DNA from: a bacterium
GTDB lineage: Bacteria; Atribacterota; JS1; SB-45; 34-128
Length of the DNA stretch: 8,948 nt
Reading direction: 5' to 3'
NCBI GenBank assembly: GCA_018894595.1
Contig: JAHIPN010000216.1
Location: 1 to 8,948, forward strand
Made by a program: the position numbers and the translations under genes
Shown: piece after piece, positions 5,203-8,948 of the stretch
How positions within the stretch are numbered: position 1 is the stretch's first letter
Layout: each line of letters starts with the position of its first letter
The notes under the pieces: model-generated
What the model saw: the letters and a program-made list of their open reading frames with translations, nothing else
Told to the model about the DNA's origin: nothing
Databases searched by the model: none

Positions 5203-6528
5203 TTGAGAAAACCTATTGTTGCTATTATCGGAAGGATAAATGTAGGGAAATCGACCCTATTTAATAGAATCATCAGGAAAAGAACAGCCATTGTGGAAAA
5301 CGAACCCGGAATTACCAGAGATAGGATATATGCAGAATGTAAATGGAAAGGAAAGCAATTTGTTCTGGTAGATACCGGAGGCGTGGATTTTATAAAAAAA
5401 GAAGAAATGCAAAAAAAAATAACCGTTCAGACTGAATTGGCTATTGAAGAGGCAGACTTAATTATATTATTGGTCGATATCAAAGAGGGAATAAATCCGG
5501 ATGATTTTAAGGTGGCTAAAGCAATTAGAGAAAAAAATAAAACAAGCATCCTGGTAGCCAACAAGGGAGATGTAAAGGGAAGTGAATTAAAATTATATGA
5601 GTTTTACGAATTAGGGTTCGGAGATCCCTATATTATTTCAGCAGAACACGGGCTTAACGTTGATGATTTATTAGATAGAATAGTATCCTGTATTCCAGAA
5701 GCAGGAGCAGAACCGGAAGAAGAAGAGGACATTATAAAAATATCAATTATTGGAAAACCCAATGTAGGAAAATCAAGTTTATTAAATCGTATTTTAGGGG
5801 AAGATAGAATCATAGTCAGCGAACATCCCGGCACCACCAGAGATGCTATTGAAATAATTTTTAAACATGATTTATTAAAATTAATATTTATCGATACCGC
5901 AGGCTTGAGAGGCAAGGCAAAACCGAAAGAAGATGTTGAATATTACAGTACATTAAGAACTTTTGAAGCGGTACATAATTCAGATATAGTGTTACTGATG
6001 TTGGACGCTACTCAGGGAGTAAGCATGCAAGATAAAAAAATGGCAAATTATATCCAAGATGAAAGAAAAGCCTGTATAGTAATATTAAATAAATTTGATT
6101 TAATCAAAGATGATATAGATAAAGAATTGTTTATTGATGAGATAAGATATGAATTGTCTTTTATGAAAAACTCTCCTGTGATAATGACTTCTGCTATAAC
6201 AGGTTATAATATTGATAAAATTATTTCAAAAATTAAAGAAGTTGCCTTACAATATAGCAAAAAAATTCCTACTTCGGTATTAAATGCTTTTATAAGAGAA
6301 ATTATTTCTAAAAATACTCCAAAATACGTAAGGGGGAATACTTTAAAAATTAGATATGCTACTCAAATGGGGATAAAACCACCTAAATTTCTATTATTTG
6401 TAAATAATCCTAAATTAATGTATGCTTCTTATCAGAAATATTTAGAAAATAAATTTTATGAAACATTTGGGTTTGAAGGTTCGCCCGTAGTTATTAATTT
6501 AGCGAAAAAAAAGGAGGAAAGGAAATAG
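5203..6528 (+). CDS. der: Ribosome assembly GTPase Der (EngA)
   Basis: Der is an essential GTPase with two consecutive G domains and a KH-like C-terminal domain that binds the maturing 50S subunit. From the TTG at 5203 it has 441 residues, a normal length. G domain 1: GRINVGKS (10-17), PGITRDR, DTGG (57-60), NKGD (120-123) and ISAEHG. G domain 2: GKPNVGKS (184-191), PGTTRD (209-214), DTAGLRGKAK (231-240), NKFD (296-299) and TSA (329-331). An acidic linker (about 168-175, PEAGAEPEEEED) joins them. The KH-like part (about 350-441) contains SKNTPKYVRGNTLKIRYATQ and PKFLLFVNNP. A TTG at 5188 would add five residues, but TTGGGAG (5188-5194) sits 8 nt before the TTG at 5203, and MRKPIVAIIG matches the family start, so 5203 is chosen. 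Position 12 of the first G1 motif is Ile instead of the usual Pro. Confidence 0.97.
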   Translation: MRKPIVAIIGRINVGKSTLFNRIIRKRTAIVENEPGITRDRIYAECKWKGKQFVLVDTGGVDFIKKEEMQKKITVQTELAIEEADLIILLVDIKEGINPDDFKVAKAIREKNKTSILVANKGDVKGSELKLYEFYELGFGDPYIISAEHGLNVDDLLDRIVSCIPEAGAEPEEEEDIIKISIIGKPNVGKSSLLNRILGEDRIIVSEHPGTTRDAIEIIFKHDLLKLIFIDTAGLRGKAKPKEDVEYYSTLRTFEAVHNSDIVLLMLDATQGVSMQDKKMANYIQDERKACIVILNKFDLIKDDIDKELFIDEIRYELSFMKNSPVIMTSAITGYNIDKIISKIKEVALQYSKKIPTSVLNAFIREIISKNTPKYVRGNTLKIRYATQMGIKPPKFLLFVNNPKLMYASYQKYLENKFYETFGFEGSPVVINLAKKKEERK

Positions 6529-6529
6529 T

Positions 6530-7135
6530 ATGGAAACTGCTTTAATTATTATAAGCTGCTATCTTTTAGGTTCCGTACCTTTTGGCTATATCGTGGGTAA
6601 ATTATTTAAGAAAGTAGATATAAGAGAATTCGGGAGCGGAAATATAGGCACAACTAACGCTTTTAGGATATTGGGACCTCCATTAGCTTCTTTAGTATTG
6701 ATTGGCGATGTTGGTAAAGGTATTTTCTCTGTCTATTTAGTAAAATATTTAAATATGGATAGTTCATTAATATCAGCTATTGCAGGGTTAGCAGTAATAT
6801 GTGGCCATGACTGGTCTTTATTTCTCGGTTTTAAGGGCGGCAAAGGGATAGCCACTACGTTTGGAGTTGTATTTGCTCTCAATCCGATAATATCAGTTTT
6901 AGCAGTAACAGTCTGGGGGATTGTTTTAATAACTTCAAAATATGCCTCCTTATCATCTATTTGTGCGCTAATTTCAATTTTTATTTTTACAATTATATTC
7001 AAGCAGCCTTATGAGTATATCTTATTTAGCGCGATAATTATGATTCTCGGTATTTTTAAACATAAAGAAAATATTGTAAGATTAAAATTAAAAAAAGAAA
7101 GAAAAATCGGAGAAAAGACCAAAATTAAAAAATAG
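6530..7135 (+). CDS. plsY: Acyl-phosphate:glycerol-3-phosphate acyltransferase PlsY
   Basis: PlsY is an integral membrane enzyme that transfers an acyl group from acyl-phosphate (made by PlsX) to sn-glycerol 3-phosphate, the first step of phospholipid synthesis in most bacteria. The product has 201 residues and about five hydrophobic segments (roughly 1-24, 50-72, 78-96, 110-134 and 140-175). The three cytosolic motifs are present: LLGSVPFGYIVGK (12-24), FGSGNIGTTNAFRILG (34-49) and the glycerol-phosphate/acyl-phosphate site GHDWSLFLGFKGGKGIATTFG (92-112). The end has KHKENIVRL and a basic tail (KKERKIGEKTKIKK). It begins one base after the der stop. A strong AAGGAGG (6511-6517) lies inside the last der codons, with AAAGGAA closer to the ATG, so translation is probably coupled. 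The der-plsY pair is common in Firmicutes. Confidence 0.97.
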   Translation: METALIIISCYLLGSVPFGYIVGKLFKKVDIREFGSGNIGTTNAFRILGPPLASLVLIGDVGKGIFSVYLVKYLNMDSSLISAIAGLAVICGHDWSLFLGFKGGKGIATTFGVVFALNPIISVLAVTVWGIVLITSKYASLSSICALISIFIFTIIFKQPYEYILFSAIIMILGIFKHKENIVRLKLKKERKIGEKTKIKK

Positions 7136-7151
7136 AATTAACAGAGGAAAT

Positions 7152-8258
7152 ATGTCCAAAGTCATTATCAGTGATATACAAAATAATGAAATATCTGAAA
7201 TAATAAAAAATGTTTTTGAAATATTTAGGGTAGAAGAAAAAGTAAAAAATAAAAAAGTTTTAGTGAAGCCAAACCTTTTAGGTCCATTCCCTCCGGAAAG
7301 AGGAGTGACTACCGACCCAAGAATAATATCTGCAATTGTTCAGGAACTAAAAAAATGTAAACCAAAGAGCATAATAGTGGGAGATAATTCTGGTAGTATT
7401 CACTTCGACCCCTTAAAGATAGCAAAAATTACCGGGATATTAGATGCTTCTGACGGTTGTTATAGCAATATTGCCGGGGAAGTAGTCAAAGTAAAGGTAG
7501 AGTCAGAATATATTGAAGAATTATTTATTTCCAGGATAGTTAAAGAAGCAGATTATGTCATCAATGTTCCAAAATTTAAAACCCATAGTTTAACAACTAT
7601 TACCGGTGCCATAAAAAACATGTTCGGCATTATTCCGGGAGGTAAGAAAGCTCAATTACATACATTAAATCAATCTGTTTATAAATTTGCTGAATTGTTA
7701 GTCGATATTTATCAGATAAGGATTCCCGATTTAAATATAATGGATGCTATAATCGGTATGGAAGGTCCCGGTCCTACCAATGGAAAAATTAGAATCATAA
7801 ATAAAATAATAGGTAGTGATAATGGTATTTCTCTTGATACTGTTATGGCCGCCATGATGGGACTTAAATCTGATGCAATTGAGTTATTACAGGTTGCCAA
7901 AGAGAGAAATTTAGTGGAGACAGACATCTCCAAAATAATTATTGATGGAGAATTAGAAGTAATTTCGGGTTTTAAAACTCCAAATAATGGTATTTTGCAA
8001 AGAATAAGAAAAACAATGGCTCCTAATGTATTTAATTTAGCAGCAGTTAAGCCAACCGTAAATCATAATAAATGTAAAGTATGCAAAAAATGTATCGAAG
8101 TTTGTCCTGTTTCGGCAATGAATTTAACCAATAAATTTCCGGAAGCGGATAGAAAAAAATGCATTTCTTGCTTTTGTTGTGATGAACATTGTCCTTATGG
8201 TGCAATAATATTACCTTCATGGCCGCAAGATATTTTTAACCGATTGAAAGGAAAATAG
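7152..8258 (+). CDS. DUF362 domain protein with C-terminal 2x[4Fe-4S] ferredoxin domain
   Basis: This belongs to the DUF362 iron-sulfur proteins, found mainly in anaerobes and without an established reaction. The 368-residue product has no signal peptide and should be cytosolic. The DUF362 domain (about 1-290) shows KVLVKPNLLGPFPPERGVTT (35-54), IIVGDNSGS (74-82), DYVINVPKFKTHSLTTITGA (134-153) with KNMFGIIPGGKKAQLH (155-170), and IMDAIIGMEGPGPTNG (196-211). The ferredoxin domain (about 302-350) has two complete cluster motifs: Cys308, 311, 314 and 318-Pro, and Cys337, 340, 343 and 347-Pro. The extra Cys342 (CISCFCCDEHCP) is typical of this family. The start ATG has GAGG four bases upstream (7144-7147). 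It follows plsY by 16 nt and topA follows by 36 nt. The electron-transfer partner and substrate cannot be read from the sequence; co-transcription with plsY is the only clue. Confidence 0.93.
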   Translation: MSKVIISDIQNNEISEIIKNVFEIFRVEEKVKNKKVLVKPNLLGPFPPERGVTTDPRIISAIVQELKKCKPKSIIVGDNSGSIHFDPLKIAKITGILDASDGCYSNIAGEVVKVKVESEYIEELFISRIVKEADYVINVPKFKTHSLTTITGAIKNMFGIIPGGKKAQLHTLNQSVYKFAELLVDIYQIRIPDLNIMDAIIGMEGPGPTNGKIRIINKIIGSDNGISLDTVMAAMMGLKSDAIELLQVAKERNLVETDISKIIIDGELEVISGFKTPNNGILQRIRKTMAPNVFNLAAVKPTVNHNKCKVCKKCIEVCPVSAMNLTNKFPEADRKKCISCFCCDEHCPYGAIILPSWPQDIFNRLKGK

Positions 8259-8294
8259 AAAAATAATAGGAAAAAAGTATTTGAGGAAATTAAA

Positions 8295-8948
8295 ATGAGT
8301 AAATATCTGGTAATAGTTGAATCACCCACCAAAGAAAAAACATTAAAAAAAATATTGGGCAGGGACTATACAATAAAATCAAGCAAGGGACATTTAATTG
8401 ATTTACCTAAAACAAAATTAGGGATAGATATCGAAAATAACTTTCAGCCAGAATATGTGGTTATTCCCAAACAAAGAAGGGTACTGAAAGAATTAGAAGA
8501 AAGCACTAAAGGTAAAGAGAAAGTATTTTTAGCTACTGACCCGGACAGAGAAGGTGAAGCCATTGCCTGGCATATTGCGCAAAAATTAAAGGTTAAAGAG
8601 GGGAAAAACAGGGTTATCTTTAATGAAATAACTGAAAGAGCTGTGTCCCAGGCCTTTAAAGAACCAAGAGAAATTGATCTTAATATGGTTAACTCTCAAA
8701 AAGCCAGGAGATTATTGGATAGACTGGTAGGTTATAAGATTAGTCCATTATTGTGGAAAAAGATTGGCAAAAAATTAAGTGCAGGAAGGGTACAATCTGT
8801 AACATTATATTTAATATGCGAAAGAGAAGAGGAAATAGCTAAATTTAAAATAGAAGAATATTGGACAATAGATGCCTTGTTTAAAAAAATTGAAGATGAA
8901 AAAGCGGAGCCTTTTGAGGCAAAACTTTTCTCGATAAATTCTAAAAAA
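8295..8948 (+). CDS. topA: DNA topoisomerase I (type IA), N-terminal part; 3' end outside window
   Basis: TopA relaxes negative supercoils by cutting and passing single strands. The frame is open from the ATG at 8295 to the window end, 218 codons of a protein usually of about 700-850 residues. The TOPRIM domain is complete: KYLVIVESPTKEKTL (3-17, Glu9) and LATDPDREGEAIAWHI (79-94, with Asp82, Asp84 and Glu86 binding magnesium). It is followed by FNEITERAVSQAF and the start of domain II/IV, MVNSQKARRLLDRLVGYKIS (131-150) and KLSAGRVQSVTLYLICEREE (160-179). The active-site tyrosine region lies beyond the window. GAGGAAA (8283-8289) is 5 nt before the ATG. TopA often closes the rnhB-yraN-comM-dprA-topA group; here four other genes stand between it and comM. 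Confidence 0.96.
   Translation, partial: MSKYLVIVESPTKEKTLKKILGRDYTIKSSKGHLIDLPKTKLGIDIENNFQPEYVVIPKQRRVLKELEESTKGKEKVFLATDPDREGEAIAWHIAQKLKVKEGKNRVIFNEITERAVSQAFKEPREIDLNMVNSQKARRLLDRLVGYKISPLLWKKIGKKLSAGRVQSVTLYLICEREEEIAKFKIEEYWTIDALFKKIEDEKAEPFEAKLFSINSKK

Noticed and set aside
5190..5280. Frameshift or damaged N-terminus in der because of the unusual GRINVGKS
   Set aside because: The frame is continuous with complete motifs on both sides; this is a substitution, not a break.

Overview
The window is about 8.9 kb of AT-rich bacterial chromosome (roughly one third G+C by eye). It carries eleven protein genes, all on the + strand. Nine are complete, and the first (rimM) and last (topA) are cut by the window edges. 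Protein sequences and gene order are those of a low-GC, Gram-positive-like or deep-branching anaerobic bacterium. An uncultured lineage such as Atribacterota, or a clostridial/halanaerobial relative, would fit. This is inference from AT richness, TTG starts, the Cys-containing Gram-positive type of ComM and the ferredoxin-type DUF362 protein. No marker here settles the phylum.

Left block (1-2573): rimM (3' part), trmD, rplS, rnhB and a yraN-family gene. They are tightly packed: a 4-nt overlap, then gaps of 18, 4 and 27 nt. This is the classic ribosome-maturation/tRNA-modification cluster: RimM assembles the 30S subunit, TrmD makes m1G37 in tRNA, L19 sits at the 30S/50S interface, and RNase HII removes ribonucleotides from DNA.

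Middle (2574-2923): the only sizeable non-coding gap, 350 bp. It is not empty. It holds several 7-bp tandem arrays built round a CG step: AGCGTNN four times on the left, an NNACGCT-type array of eight units on the right, and a divergent four-unit array between them. The outer arrays form a 32-bp inverted repeat (28/32 matches), and a perfect 9-bp inverted repeat lies inside. Counted by hand, 16 of the 17 CG dinucleotides in the gap fall on one 7-bp register. This is the most unusual structure in the window.

Right block (2924-8948): comM (AAA+ helicase of natural transformation), rpe (pentose phosphate pathway), der (ribosome-assembly GTPase with two G domains), plsY (acyl-phosphate:glycerol-3-phosphate acyltransferase), a DUF362 protein with a C-terminal 2x[4Fe-4S] ferredoxin domain, and the first 218 codons of topA. 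In many bacteria rnhB-yraN-comM-dprA-topA are consecutive. Here four genes (rpe, der, plsY, DUF362) occupy the space between comM and topA, and no dprA is present in the window. Likewise der-plsY is often followed by gpsA, but here a DUF362 protein follows.

Apart from the intergenic repeat element the window is ordinary housekeeping sequence. I see no CRISPR array, RNA gene, transposase, prophage or defence system.
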